A DNA stretch of 64,000 bases from Albugo candida (taxonomy: Eukaryota; Oomycota; Peronosporomycetes; Albuginales): NCBI GenBank assembly GCA_040437565.1, contig JBDOQK010000030.1:186001-250000 (forward strand), given 5' to 3'. The notes below the pieces were generated by a model. The model ran no database searches, was not told where the DNA came from, and was given only the letters and a program-made list of their open reading frames with translations. Numbering within the stretch: position 1 is the first letter of the stretch; every line of letters begins with the position of its first letter. Below, one piece after another: positions 12,230 to 22,117 of this stretch. A program made the translations under genes and the position numbers.

Positions 12230-12961
12230 CCAAGGAGCTCGCTTGGCGTGTTTCCCTTGCTTCGACTGACGCATAGACCCGTCTTTCATAGAAGTCCCGG
12301 CGCATGTTCGTATTGATCTAGAAAAGTAAATCCCTCTTCCTGCTGCATCTGAGATAAAGGAATTTTCCGCTTTCTTCGTTTTTTTCTATTTGGAGTAGTC
12401 GAAAGTACCCGAGTAGTGATGCTTCACGCGCATATGCTGCATTGTTCTTCCCGTTTAGCTTTCGATTTAATTTTTTCAGATTCTCAACTACCAATCTGAT
12501 ATCAGCTTTAGTCCACTCAGTACCCTCGTCTTCATCGGATTCNNNNNNNNNNNNNNNNNNNNNNNNNNNNNNNNNNNNNNNNNNNNNNNNNNNNNNNNNN
12601 NNNNNNNNNNNNNNNNNNNNNNNNNNNNNNNNNNNNNNNNNNGTCAACGGTTTGGTGCGTCTCACAGCATCCTTCAGCACCGCCTTCTTGCACCTTTGTG
12701 TGCGTGACGAATTTCCCAGATACCGCAATGGTCTGTTGCTCTCGTTGGTTAGCACTGGAAGGACAGCTCTCTCAATATTCCCAACAATCATGTCATCATC
12801 TTCCAATTCATTTTCGTTCTACATCTGGGATTCAATTTTACTGCTGGCGCTGCTACTTTCAAATTTATGCACGTCATGTGCTTCAATTTTCTGCTTCTTG
12901 TTCTCTGCAGCATGTATTGATGCCATGTACAAGTGTGTCCTTTGTTTTTTTAGACGTGGCA
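12230..12961 (-). pseudogene. N-terminal fragment of the same DDE transposase family (copy B)
   Basis: It starts MPRLKKQRTHLYMASIHAAE at 12961, parallel to MPRTSKQQRHIKAMRAAY of copy A. It continues NRPLRYLGNSSRTQR (copy A: RRPSRYIGDSDRT), then TEWTKADIRLVVENLKKLN and YAREASLLGYFRL, and about 12300-12230 RRDFYERRVYASVEARE (copy A: MLRGWGRLYLEAGFIPERK). A single in-frame TAG near 12820 separates two otherwise continuous frames, so this part is better preserved than copy A. The catalytic D-D-E half cannot be found downstream. A 100-N gap (12543-12642) interrupts it. Confidence 0.6.
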
Positions 12962-13149
12962 TGGTTACTTTAGGGAAATATAAGTGCAAAAAAATACGGA
13001 GGGCGTTATGAACTTCTGAAGTGATATGGCGATTGATTAACCTACCTACGTACACTACTCTTTATTGGCTTAGAACCGGTTATTTGCAAGTTAGAAGTAT
13101 AGGCTGCATGATATTGGAAGTTTGGAATTAGGCCGCACAAATAGGATGG

Positions 13150-13275
13150 GTGTCGGTTATATGTGTCTTGCACTATATACCAAAAGTTGGAAAAAATATG
13201 GTCTTTATACCAAACGTAAAAAAAATATGGATTATATACCAGGAGTTTATGGTTTATATAACAAAACAAATATTA
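13150..13275 (-). repeat. Left subterminal repeats of the MULE
   Basis: Three to four degenerate units (TATATACCAAAAGTTGG, TTTATACCAAACGT, TATATACCAGGAGTTT) are in reverse orientation relative to the repeats at 15770-16230, as expected for inverted element ends. Confidence 0.6.
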
Positions 13276-14269
13276 CACAGGCGAAATCGTAAAATTATAA
13301 AAAATACACCAAAAGGTCTGAACATTATGTGAAATTATTAAAAATGTATTGTAGCATCACTAGAAAAGGATTAGTCCTTCCAGGTGCGCTTGTTGTGGCC
13401 GTGGTTACCGCATGAACTGCACTTGTTGCTGTGCTTCTTCTTGAAAGCTTCTGTGGCAGCCTGAGACTCGATTCGCTTCGCCCTCTTGGGCCGACCACGC
13501 TTCTTTGACACCGTGAGAGGTTCATGTTTCTTTAAACGCGTCCTTCATCCATCGCCAAGCATGAACTCATTTTTACCATGGGGTCGTAAGAACGCTGGTA
13601 CATCTCCTTGGTCCACGACGCATCGCAGAAAGTCTTGAGTAGCGAGAGCTTGTTGACGGATCAAAGGGCCGCATAGAGATGAGAGCATGGCCCTTTCATG
13701 TCGCCAAAGTAGCCACAAGAACACGGATTNNNNNNNNNNNNNNNNNNNNNNNNNNNNNNNNNNNNNNNNNNNNNNNNNNNNNNNNNNNNNNNNNNNNNNN
13801 NNNNNNNNNNNNNNNNNNNNNNNNNNNNNCATCGCCAAGCATGAACTCATTTTTACCATGGGGTCGTAAGAACGCTGGTACATCTCCTTGGTCCACGACG
13901 CATCGCAGAAAGTCTTGAGTAGCGAGAGCTTGTTGACGGATCGAAGGGCCGCATAGAGATGAGAGCATGGCCCTTTCATGTCGCCAAAGTAGCCACAAGA
14001 ACACGGATTTTAGGATTATCTAGATCCACAGAATACTCCACAGGAAGCTCTCCATCCTTCCTCACCTTGACCACGAATGATGACAGGTAACTAGGGACTA
14101 TTTCGATCCTGTCAACGACAAAGACATAGCGCTTGCGCTCGAATTCCTTGGTTGCGTAAGCTGTGAGTTCCCCCCATGAAGCCGACTTGGCGATGAATTC
14201 AACCCACTTGATACCTTTGTACTTTTTCACCACCATAAGACAGTCCAGAAGTGGCTTCTCTCTAGCTTC

Positions 14270-14280
14270 AAGCAGGACGT
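14270..14280 (+). repeat. SINE target-site duplication, left copy
   Basis: AAGCAGGACGT; the partner is AAGCAGGACAT at 14538-14548. Confidence 0.7.
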
Positions 14281-14537
14281 TATTTTTTTTTACTTTGTCA
14301 AGGAATCATTACACTGTTTATCTGATTTTTTAACTACCTTCCTTGTCCTATCATGAGCCTCTGTCCATGTGTATCTTCCTTAAGTCTGACTTCAAACCTA
14401 GGGAGGCAGATATTTTCCAAGCTTATTGCGTGGGTGGGCTCAAACCGCTTCCCACACTGCCAGGGATCGAACTAACGACCTCCGGCAGGGGGTCCGTGTG
14501 CTCAAGTGCTTGACCGACTAAGCTGGGGCGGATCCCA
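14281..14537 (-). mobile_element. tRNA-derived SINE inserted in the MULE transposase
   Basis: On the minus strand the insert begins at 14537 with a tRNA-like head: an A-box-like AGCTTAGTCGG (14514-14524) and a B-box-like AGTTCGATCCC (14463-14473), about 45 nt apart as in a tRNA. It ends with an A-rich tail (AAAGTAAAAAAAAATA) at 14281. It is flanked by an 11-bp direct repeat, AAGCAGGAC-G/A-T (14270-14280 and 14538-14548). Removing it rejoins the MULE reading NVESFN with VLLEAREKPLLD, apart from a one-base change. Tail, promoter boxes and target-site duplication together define a SINE. The family is unnamed here. Confidence 0.75.
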
Positions 14538-14548
14538 AAGCAGGACAT
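14538..14548 (+). repeat. SINE target-site duplication, right copy
   Basis: AAGCAGGACAT; it differs from the left copy at one base. Confidence 0.7.
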
Positions 14549-15769
14549 ATTGAAAGATTCCACGTTGTCGCTAGTCATGTTCCCAAAGCGCGGGCGTATA
14601 CTATACGCGGCAGCCCATTTGAACTTGTCTGCATAGAGTAGCCATTGCAGCGCCTTTGCATTGTTTTTCTTCAACTCACTGGCTCGCCGTTCGAACGACG
14701 CAACCGTCAAGGACTTGGCCAGATTCCATAACTGGTCCTTTTATGTCGCATTGCAAAATTTGGCGTTGAAATTCTCGAGCATGTGACGAACACAAAAAAG
14801 TGAGTGATATCACCTGCTTTAACTTGCATCGCCGGAATGAGATCCTTGTCACGGTCGGAGATGAAGAATGCTGTCGCTTCTACAAAGCGTAGAAGAAAGT
14901 CCAGGAGCCATGACCAATTGACTTTTGTCTCACCTGACACCCAAGCGACCGCGGCAATTTGGATCTCATTGTTGCTGTTTTTACAGCAAGCGACAAGAAG
15001 GACTCCACCATATTTGTGCTTCATAAATGTGCCATCCAGATTGATGCCGTGATCTGCAAATTCACGAAGCACATGAATGCCGGGCTTGTATGCGATAACA
15101 CCCTGAGAAATTTTGTCCTCACACGCAACGTGATATCTGCCTTGTGTCCGCGCTTGTTCATTTCGTGTACGTATGACAAGATAAACTGGTATTGCGTGCG
15201 ATCTTCATCGAAGAGTTGCAATTTGAGGCAAATGCAGGCGTCGACACAATTCTGGTACGTCAATCGACACCCATCAGCCATCAGCTTCTTTTGCATCTCA
15301 GATGGACTGATACGACCCTTAACAACGACGAACTGGAGGGCCGAGTCAATCAAAGCGACGTGTGAAGACTTGTTCCTACGACTCGCTTCGTATGAAGTCA
15401 AGTCAACCCTCGTTGCGTCGCATGTGTGCGGCGCGAACGTATGAGGCGGCTCAAATCCCATACCATACGCAAAAGCGACTGCGAAGCTGCAATTTGGATC
15501 GAGACACAATACCTTGTAGCGTCTGTGGTCGCTCGATACGACACGAAACGCTCGTCCAACTTTTTGTTGTATGCAATGATCGCACTTGTTATATCGTCGC
15601 GACTGGCGTAGTCGCGTGAGTAAAAGTATGCACGCCCGTATCCCCAGTCCACTGGTGAACAGCCGTCACTTGACTTTTGTGTCTCACAACGTAGACGTCG
15701 TTGCTGGTAGTCGTCATAGTCGCGAGATGTGAATATTCTAACGATATGGCACTGAACAATGTGTAAACT

Positions 15770-16230
15770 TCAGACTTTTTGGTAAATTTTTCATAATTTT
15801 AAATAAACTTCAGACTTTTGGTGCATTTTTCATTTTTGTTTCAATTTCGCCCTTGTAATATTGGTTTTGGTGTATAAACCATATTTTTCAACTTTTGGTA
15901 TATAATCCATATTTGTCTAACTTTTGGTATACAATCCATATTGTTTTAAGTTTTGGTATATAATCCATATTTCTGAAACTCTTGGTATAAATACCATATT
16001 TCTGAAACGTTTGGTATATAAACCATATTTATTGAAAAAAGTGATATAAAATCCCCATATTCTCTTTTTTTTACGTTTTGGTATATAATTCATATTGTTT
16101 TAACTTTTGGAATAAAAATCATTTTTTTTTACTTTTGGCATATAAACCATATCTTTTTAACTTTTGGTATATAGACCATATTTTTGAAAAAAGTGGTATA
16201 AAATCCCCATATTCTCTTTGACTAAATTGA
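15770..16230 (+). repeat. Right subterminal minisatellite-like array of the MULE
   Basis: About a dozen imperfect units, roughly 28-34 bp each, share TTTTGGTATATAATCCATAT. Two units carry the variant GTGGTATAAAATCCCCATAT. The array ends about 45 bp before the start codon of the HIG1-domain gene. Confidence 0.8.
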
Positions 16231-16276
16231 TTTTCGCCCTCCTTTTTTCAATTAATTTACACAATCGGCAGAAAAC

Positions 16277-16669
16277 ATGTCCGAGAACGATCGGTCGCAA
16301 AATCGGAATGATTTCTCTATCGATACCCAACGAACGAAATTGCTGAAATCTGTGCAAAAGTACAGATCCGAGCAGTCGACTCAAGTAGGTGACTTCAGCT
16401 GGATGGACCAGACATTGGGGCGGAAAAGCTTGTTGACTCGTGCAAAAGAGAACCCGGCTGTTCCATTAGGATGTCTTGCAACTATCGGCATTTTAGCAGG
16501 AGGAATGATGTCATTTCACAGAGGACAATCCAAGCTCGGGAATCGCTTCATGCAAGCTCGTGTAGCAGCTCAGGCCGCTACGATACTCGCTCTTGTAGTC
16601 GGTGCTATTTATGCAAAGAACGAAACCAAATGTGATCAATCTGGAAGTAAAACCTCCTACCTCGACTAA
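16277..16669 (+). CDS. HIG1-domain mitochondrial protein
   Basis: This is a 130-residue single-exon protein of the HIG1/RCF1 family, inner-membrane proteins that associate with cytochrome c oxidase and respiratory supercomplexes. Residues about 55-115 show the family pattern: ENPAVPLGCLATIGILAGGM (first membrane helix), a loop with GNRFMQARVAAQAAT, and a second helix (ILALVVGAIYA). The N-terminal 50 residues are polar and specific. The ATG at 16277 gives the usual family length and lies in a frame without an upstream extension. A MULE end abuts the gene: the minisatellite-like array stops about 45 bp upstream, so promoter elements must lie in or be displaced by transposon sequence. Family assignment is firm; the exact ortholog (RCF1 versus other HIG1 members) is not. 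Confidence 0.9.
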   Translation: MSENDRSQNRNDFSIDTQRTKLLKSVQKYRSEQSTQVGDFSWMDQTLGRKSLLTRAKENPAVPLGCLATIGILAGGMMSFHRGQSKLGNRFMQARVAAQAATILALVVGAIYAKNETKCDQSGSKTSYLD

Positions 16670-16762
16670 TTGGCGTATTTAACATTCTAGTACACCGTTT
16701 TCCCACATAAATCATCTACACTATACTATATCTGTAATTCCACCCGATCTTAAAAGGTCACA

Positions 16763-19561
16763 ATGAATGCTTCTCCGCATACAAAATGTCGCTCCGCGCA
16801 GCAGATAATGAACGATCTCACAAAACTGGTCACAGCCAAAGAGTACACATCGAAGAAAACAGCGGATGTCTTACGGGAGCTCACAGTGTGCTATGCGTCA
16901 CCCAATGCGTCGACTTTGTTACCACCATCCGTTCTGAAAGATCTTTGCACACTTCTCAAACACCTCAAAGACAAAAAAGACGATATCCGTATCGCCAAAT
17001 TCGCTTATTCCTTCCTATCGCGTGCGATAAGTCAATTGGAAGCTCTTTCACGCCAAAATGAACACTCGGATCGATTTGAGGGCATTCGTACTCCATTGAG
17101 GGAGCTCCTCCAAGAAGCCGAAANNNNNNNNNNNNNNNNNNNNNNNNNNNNNNNNNNNNNNNNNNNNNNNNNNNNNNNNNNNNNNNNNNNNNNNNNNNNN
17201 NNNNNNNNNNNNNNNNNNNNNNNCAAAATGTCGCTCCGCGCAGCAGATAATGAACGATCTCACAAAACTGGTCACAGCCAAAGAGTACACATCGAAGAAA
17301 ACAGCGGATGTCTTACGGGAGCTCACAGTGTGCTATGCGTCACCCAATGCGTCGACTTTGTTACCACCATCCGTTCTGAAAGATCTTTGCACACTTCTCA
17401 AACACCTCAAAGACAAAAAAGACGATATCCGTATCGCCAAATTCGCTTATTCCTTCCTATCGCGTGCGATAAGTCAATTGGAAGCTCTTTCACGCCAAAA
17501 TGAACACTCGGATCGATTTGAGGGCATTCGTACTCCATTGAGGGAGCTCCTCCAAGAAGCCGAAATCTCAGAAATCGCTCATTCAAATGTCTGGAGGCAG
17601 CACGCTGGTATCAAAATGTACGCTCATCTATGCAGTGTCTTTGATAAACGCGACGCTTTCTTCTCGTACGCGAAATCCGTTCTGAGTACCTCACCTGTGT
17701 GGTCCTCAATGACTCTTCACTCAAAGCGTAAGCTCAGCGTCCACTCTTTCCTTCCGTCCACGCTATCGAGCAAAAAGGATATCTCCACGCATCTGAGTGT
17801 GCTAAACGCCACACTGCATGGCGTACGCCACTACCTCAACGTCCAACAACAAAGCCTCCTTCTCGATAAATTATTTGAGGCTTCTTTCTGTCTCCAAAAA
17901 ATGAGTGCTTCTCGTCACGCGTCGGCGATTCTGTTCAAAGTTTTTGAATGCGGCACAGAATACGCCACAAAGGTCATACGAGCGCTAGAGGTCCATATCG
18001 TTGTGTCTAAACCGATATCTTTGTATTTGGGCGATGTAATGGCTTCCATTTATATGATCCATTTGTGTGGGATGATATCGCGCCTTCAAGTCGGTCAAAT
18101 GCCAGACTCTATGGACCTTCTCGGCGCTGATGATATCACACGAGTCGTAGTTCCCCAACACGTCTCCAATTGCGTCAGAGAATGGATCCTCGACCTCATT
18201 GTCGGGTACCTGAGCGCCAGCAATTCCAACCAGGAGCCTCTTCCTCGAGCGGTGCTGGCTGTCGCCTTGGAAGAATCCATCATCGACCTATCGGCTGACG
18301 CATTGCACGCATACGTTCGTGGCAGTTTGACGATCTTTGAGGTCGTATCCGCAGCCATAATGAAGCTCTTACGCGATCCATCCACACACAACAATTCCAT
18401 CGGACTTCATCGAGTGTATCGTATCATTGAGACAGCAGCCAGAAGCCTCGATAGTGTCACACTGAAAAGAGCGCATNNNNNNNNNNNNNNNNNNNNNNNN
18501 NNNNNNNNNNNNNNNNNNNNNNNNNNNNNNNNNNNNNNNNNNNNNNNNNNNNNNNNNNNNNNNNNNNNNNNNNNNNCGCATACGTTCGTGGCAGTTTGAC
18601 GATCTTTGAGGTCGTATCCGCAGCCATAATGAAGCTCTTACGCGATCCATCCACACACAACAATTCCATCGGACTTCATCGAGTGTATCGTATCATTGAG
18701 ACAGCAGCCAGAAGCCTCGATAGTGTCACACTGAAAAGAGCGCATTACGACGATGCATACCCGAATTATCTGTCGAAATTGACAGAGAAAATGATCGAAT
18801 CTGTGTGTCATCCAAATGAATTTGTAGCTGTCCAATGCTTTCTCGGGCTTTTGTGGCTGCTTCCTCGACCGAAAATGTCGGATGGAAATACGAATTATTG
18901 GAATGCGTTGATAGATCGATTAATAAACCTCTCAGAAGATCAAATTCCATCACAACAGCGTGTAAGCATTGCTACAGCTCTGTTTGAACGAGCTGTGACA
19001 TCTCCGAAATTGCATTCGATAGAATGTGATACCGAAATCCTTGGAATTTGTCTTGCGGTCGTCTTACTTTGGTTCCGAGCGAATTCGTGCGTATGGCATG
19101 GCGATATTCTGCTGTCCATTTGGCGCGTGTCGTGCTCTCTCCCTTCCATGCAAACCGCCACATTCACTTCGATACAATTGGTATTGGGCTTTTATGACAC
19201 TGAGAATCGATGCATTTCCACCATTCAGTCACAAACGCTATGGTATCTCTATGAGGCTGCTGGCAGTATCGCTGAAAATCCTCACTGGGCTCAGTCATTG
19301 ATCGTACAGCTTACTCGATACGTCGTGCTCGCATCCCATCCGCTTCGACGTGCTTCCATGCGCGTACTGCAGCAAATACGCTCCAAAGCTTATGAAAATC
19401 TAAACGGACAAAATCAGCAAAAAATCATCGATTCCATCACAAATTTGATGGAAAGTATGACTGCGAGTCCGTCAGCATCGGATCGACCTCTGTTCCTCGC
19501 AAGCGAGTTGCAAGCGCACACGCTCGGCCTCATCGATGTCCTCATGGAGTCGTCGCTATAG
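16763..19561 (+). CDS. Large alpha-solenoid (ARM/HEAT-like) protein, unknown function
   Basis: After collapsing two gap-flanking duplications (16782-17123 repeats as 17224-17565; 18308-18476 repeats as 18577-18745) a single open frame codes for 695 residues. The composition is helical and Leu-rich throughout (for example DLTKLVTAKEYTSKKTADVL, HYLNVQQQSLLLDKLFEASF), typical of a HEAT/ARM-type scaffold. There is no signal peptide, no membrane segment and no enzymatic motif. Some stretches faintly recall adaptin-like or TPLATE-like solenoids, but I could not support a name. It lies 93 bp downstream of the HIG1 gene on the same strand and converges with the dynamin gene, whose stop is 65 bp away. 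The frame matching exactly across both gaps shows that the duplications are assembly errors. Confidence 0.75.
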
Positions 19562-19626
19562 CAAACCAAAAATCGATTTTCAAGTGTATTATCGTCCATT
19601 AACAATCTCAATGTGCTTTGTATGTA

Positions 19627-21720
19627 CTAAGTGTTAAAATCGCGAACTTCATTGACAATTTCCAAAGCGCGTTGGAGCAGAGTTCGCATCTCACAGCAAG
19701 TGGATCGACGTGTAGCGATATCGGACGTTTCTTGCAACAGATCTGCCAATTGATCTTCTCTGTACAACGCCGACACCAATTCGTTCTGCACGTTTTGTTG
19801 CGAGTGGAGAACCATAAAACACATAATCGATTTCGGTACCAAGTCCAAAAAATTCTTCCGCACGATGTCAAAGTACGACGCCAATAGACTTTTAATGATC
19901 TCAGTCTCGATACGTTCTCTGTCTGTCGGCTCTTCTAATGGCCTCATTGTTGCCGGAACTTGTGGTAATTTCACAATTGAGTTTCGTGGATCGATTCCCA
20001 TTGATTTTCGGCCGAGATGGACGCCATTTCCCGCGATCTCACCGGAGAAATTTTTACCATTCGATTTCGCGCTATCGAAATTAACAGCTGATGGTCCATT
20101 ACTGACAGTTGTGCTCGTACTGGAACTCATTATCGAGCCATTCGTTCCACCATCTCGCTGCATTTTCTCCATCAATTGCGCAACAGCCCGACTTCCTCCA
20201 ATGAAATCGGGATGATTTGTGTTGATATACGCCAATTCGATGTGAATGAGATTCTGTATCATCGTTTGTGTGGGTCCCAGGCACGTCCTCAGCATTTTAT
20301 TGACGACTTCAAGCACTCGATCGCGTAATTCGGGAAATCGACTCAATTCCATCGTTTCGCATTGTGAGGCGACACGCTGTAGTTCGTCGAAAATAAGGTC
20401 CACACACTGTAAACCAGGCTGTTCCAATCGTTTAATTTGACGCTTTGCGAGCAATTCAAAGGAGATTTCAGGTACAAATAGCGACTGTCGTGGACCATTG
20501 GCGTTCCGTATTGTCGTGCGGATGTCTTCGTCGGATAATGTGTCAAAGGGATCGACGTCTCGCAGTGCTTTCATAAAAATCTCACCGAATATATAGTGAA
20601 TTCTTGCACCACCATATAATTCCTGCATTTCCATCCCATTTGGCGAATTATGACGTCCATCCAGCGAGTTGGAGAAATTCGTCGCGAAATGCGATATTAA
20701 ATGTAAGAGACATCCGCCCAAATCGGTTTTACTCATAAATTGTGTAGGCGACCCCATTTCAGTCAATTCCTGATCTAGGTCCGTAACCATACTTCCTATT
20801 TTTGACTTTATTTCAGGCAAACAATCGCGAATGTGATGCATTAGGATCGTGTTGAGAGTCTTCGAGAGGTACTGTGTACCCATTGTGGAGGATACGGTTC
20901 GGTACGCCGAGTGCTGTTGAAAGAATTTTTGTTCTTTTTGTAAACTATCGCGAATGGATACGTTGTTATTGATATCGGCTTGACTTCGATTCACTACGCC
21001 CACAAAACCTCGTCGGAGAGATATGATTCGCCCCTGTAACATTTCTAACGCGTCCGTTCCCTCATCCATCAAGTCGATTTTAGTGAGGACACCGATGGTA
21101 CGGTCCCCTGCTGGGTCGATCTCGCGGGCTAGCTTAAGTGCGTCACTATTGGCCAAATCAGTGTTGGCGGATGTGACGGCCAGTATGATCGAATTCGGAT
21201 TGGAGATAAATTCGACGCACATATCGCGAATTTGTTCTTCTATATCGATGGGTTGATCGCCAACCGGTACTTTGGTGACTCCGGGGAGATCCACTAGTGT
21301 CAGATTGAGAACGTGGGGGGAATATATCTTTAAGTTGATCGTTTTATTGGATATTCCCTTGTTTTTACCCGTTAGTCGATCGGTTTCTCGCTCAATCTCA
21401 TGTCGAATTTCACTGAAATCTTTAAATTTCTTACCGGGTATGTGTAAAAATTCGCCCCATTCTACGTTGCTTTCACCTCCAATTAGTTGTGTTTCATCCA
21501 AATTTGATTGGGAATTATAAAGCTGTAGTATTAGTGGACGTCGTGTTACGATTCCGGATCCACGGGGTAAGAAATCACGACCAACAATATTTTCCAACAC
21601 TGATGATTTTCCGCTACTTTGTGATCCAATCACAACGATTTGCGGTAAGTTGACGGGTGACTGACCGATCGCACTAAATACGTCTTGCAATTTGTTTACG
21701 ATTGGGATTAGCTGATCCAT
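19627..21720 (-). CDS. Dynamin-related GTPase (DRP1/Dnm1/Vps1 type)
   Basis: A 697-residue single-exon dynamin superfamily GTPase that would assemble on membranes to drive fission (mitochondria, peroxisomes or vesicles). All GTPase motifs are present: G1 GSQSSGKS (residues 32-39), G2 Thr in SGIVTRRP, G3 DLPG, G4 TKIDLMDEG. The dynamin middle domain follows (for example CLPEIKSKIGSMVTDLDQEL). A variable Ser/Asn/Gly-rich insert (about 535-590) comes next, then the C-terminal GTPase effector domain (SLLASYFDIVRKNFLDLVPK). There is no PH or proline-rich domain, which fits the organelle-dividing DRP class rather than classical endocytic dynamin. The length is normal for that class. It is divergently arranged with the EF-hand gene across a 397-bp intergenic region. 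Which DRP paralog it is cannot be told by eye. Confidence 0.95.
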   Translation of the reverse strand: MDQLIPIVNKLQDVFSAIGQSPVNLPQIVVIGSQSSGKSSVLENIVGRDFLPRGSGIVTRRPLILQLYNSQSNLDETQLIGGESNVEWGEFLHIPGKKFKDFSEIRHEIERETDRLTGKNKGISNKTINLKIYSPHVLNLTLVDLPGVTKVPVGDQPIDIEEQIRDMCVEFISNPNSIILAVTSANTDLANSDALKLAREIDPAGDRTIGVLTKIDLMDEGTDALEMLQGRIISLRRGFVGVVNRSQADINNNVSIRDSLQKEQKFFQQHSAYRTVSSTMGTQYLSKTLNTILMHHIRDCLPEIKSKIGSMVTDLDQELTEMGSPTQFMSKTDLGGCLLHLISHFATNFSNSLDGRHNSPNGMEMQELYGGARIHYIFGEIFMKALRDVDPFDTLSDEDIRTTIRNANGPRQSLFVPEISFELLAKRQIKRLEQPGLQCVDLIFDELQRVASQCETMELSRFPELRDRVLEVVNKMLRTCLGPTQTMIQNLIHIELAYINTNHPDFIGGSRAVAQLMEKMQRDGGTNGSIMSSSTSTTVSNGPSAVNFDSAKSNGKNFSGEIAGNGVHLGRKSMGIDPRNSIVKLPQVPATMRPLEEPTDRERIETEIIKSLLASYFDIVRKNFLDLVPKSIMCFMVLHSQQNVQNELVSALYREDQLADLLQETSDIATRRSTCCEMRTLLQRALEIVNEVRDFNT

Positions 21721-21729
21721 GCCAAAGTA

Positions 21730-21745
21730 TTAATTGCGGAGTGAT
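21730..21745 (-). promoter_or_regulatory. Candidate oomycete-type initiator of the dynamin gene
   Basis: Just upstream of the dynamin ATG the minus strand reads TCACTCCGCAATTAA. This is close to the oomycete core-promoter initiator consensus (GCTCATTYBNCAWTTT). If real, the 5' leader would be only about 10-20 nt. The remaining ~370 bp between the two divergent genes shows no other motif I can support. Confidence 0.3.
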
Positions 21746-22117
21746 AACTAGTAAGTGCGACTGGCAGTGATTCACTTTGAGACTCTTGAGTTGGTTTTCG
21801 TACTCTGCGAGCGGGAGTGAAATATTTATATGCTTCCCTTACTTTACTATGTGTACTTGATTTATACGATACGAAATCTTCTATGGTGTCATTGAAGTCT
21901 AAAAAAAGAAGCCAAGCGGTATACGTATAGCAACCGAATAAATCACGTAGTAAACGTACACTCTAGAATGTATTTTTCCTTCTTAGTGTCATTAGATACA
22001 CATTAGGACGTAATAGAGTCTTCTCGAAGTTGCTTTGGTGTGTGACACAGTGTATGTGTGCAGTCAAGTAATCAGAGTAATCCAGCAATTCAAATCTACA
22101 GAATTTTATCTTATTGA

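Larger units (their letters stand above)
13371..15717 (-). pseudogene. MULE transposase with SWIM and zinc-knuckle domains, disrupted
   Basis: Reading from ATG at 15717 in shifting frames, the N-terminal region includes YASRDDITSAIIAYNKKLDE and a block around 15300. The MULE catalytic core follows (15072-14800): INLDGTFMKHKYGGVLLVA with the first Asp, then AVAWVSGETKVNWSWLLDFL and FISDRDKDLIPAM with the second Asp. Next are NMTSDNVESFN (about 14560), a SWIM-like finger (CSCGYFGDMKGPCSH, about 13985-13945) and a Lys/Arg-rich RGRPKRAKR patch. The last piece is a knuckle (CSSCGNHGHNKRT) whose final Cys is Trp. It is inactivated by frameshifts, a SINE insertion and the lost knuckle Cys. The SWIM region is printed twice because of the gap at 13730-13829. 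Confidence 0.8.
13131..16230 (-). mobile_element. MULE DNA transposon with minisatellite-like subterminal repeats
   Basis: A decayed MULE transposase (13371-15717, minus) is flanked by the same repeat in opposite orientations. To the right (about 15770-16230) are about a dozen imperfect copies of a unit built on ACTTTTGGTATATAATCCAT. To the left (about 13150-13275) are three or four reverse-complement copies (ATATACCAAAAGTTGG and similar). The right outermost tip (GTGGTATAAAATCCCCATAT, near 16192-16211) also occurs at 36478-36500. The element carries a SINE insertion (14281-14537) and an assembly gap with duplicated flanks (13730-13829). Exact ends and target duplication were not found. Confidence 0.7.

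Noticed and set aside
12442-13011. 189-codon plus-strand ORF
   Set aside because: One-third N, and opposite to the better supported transposase reading.
14450-14527. Functional tRNA gene
   Set aside because: A and B boxes are present but the acceptor and T stems do not pair and an A-rich tail with target duplication follows; this is a SINE head.
15770-16230. Regular short repeats as a CRISPR array
   Set aside because: The units are imperfect, contiguous, AT-rich and have no unique spacers. They are inverted at the other MULE end, and the genome is eukaryotic.
1-16230. Secreted effector genes in the repeat-rich part
   Set aside because: No ORF combined a convincing signal peptide with a following RxLR, CHxC or Cys-rich pattern.
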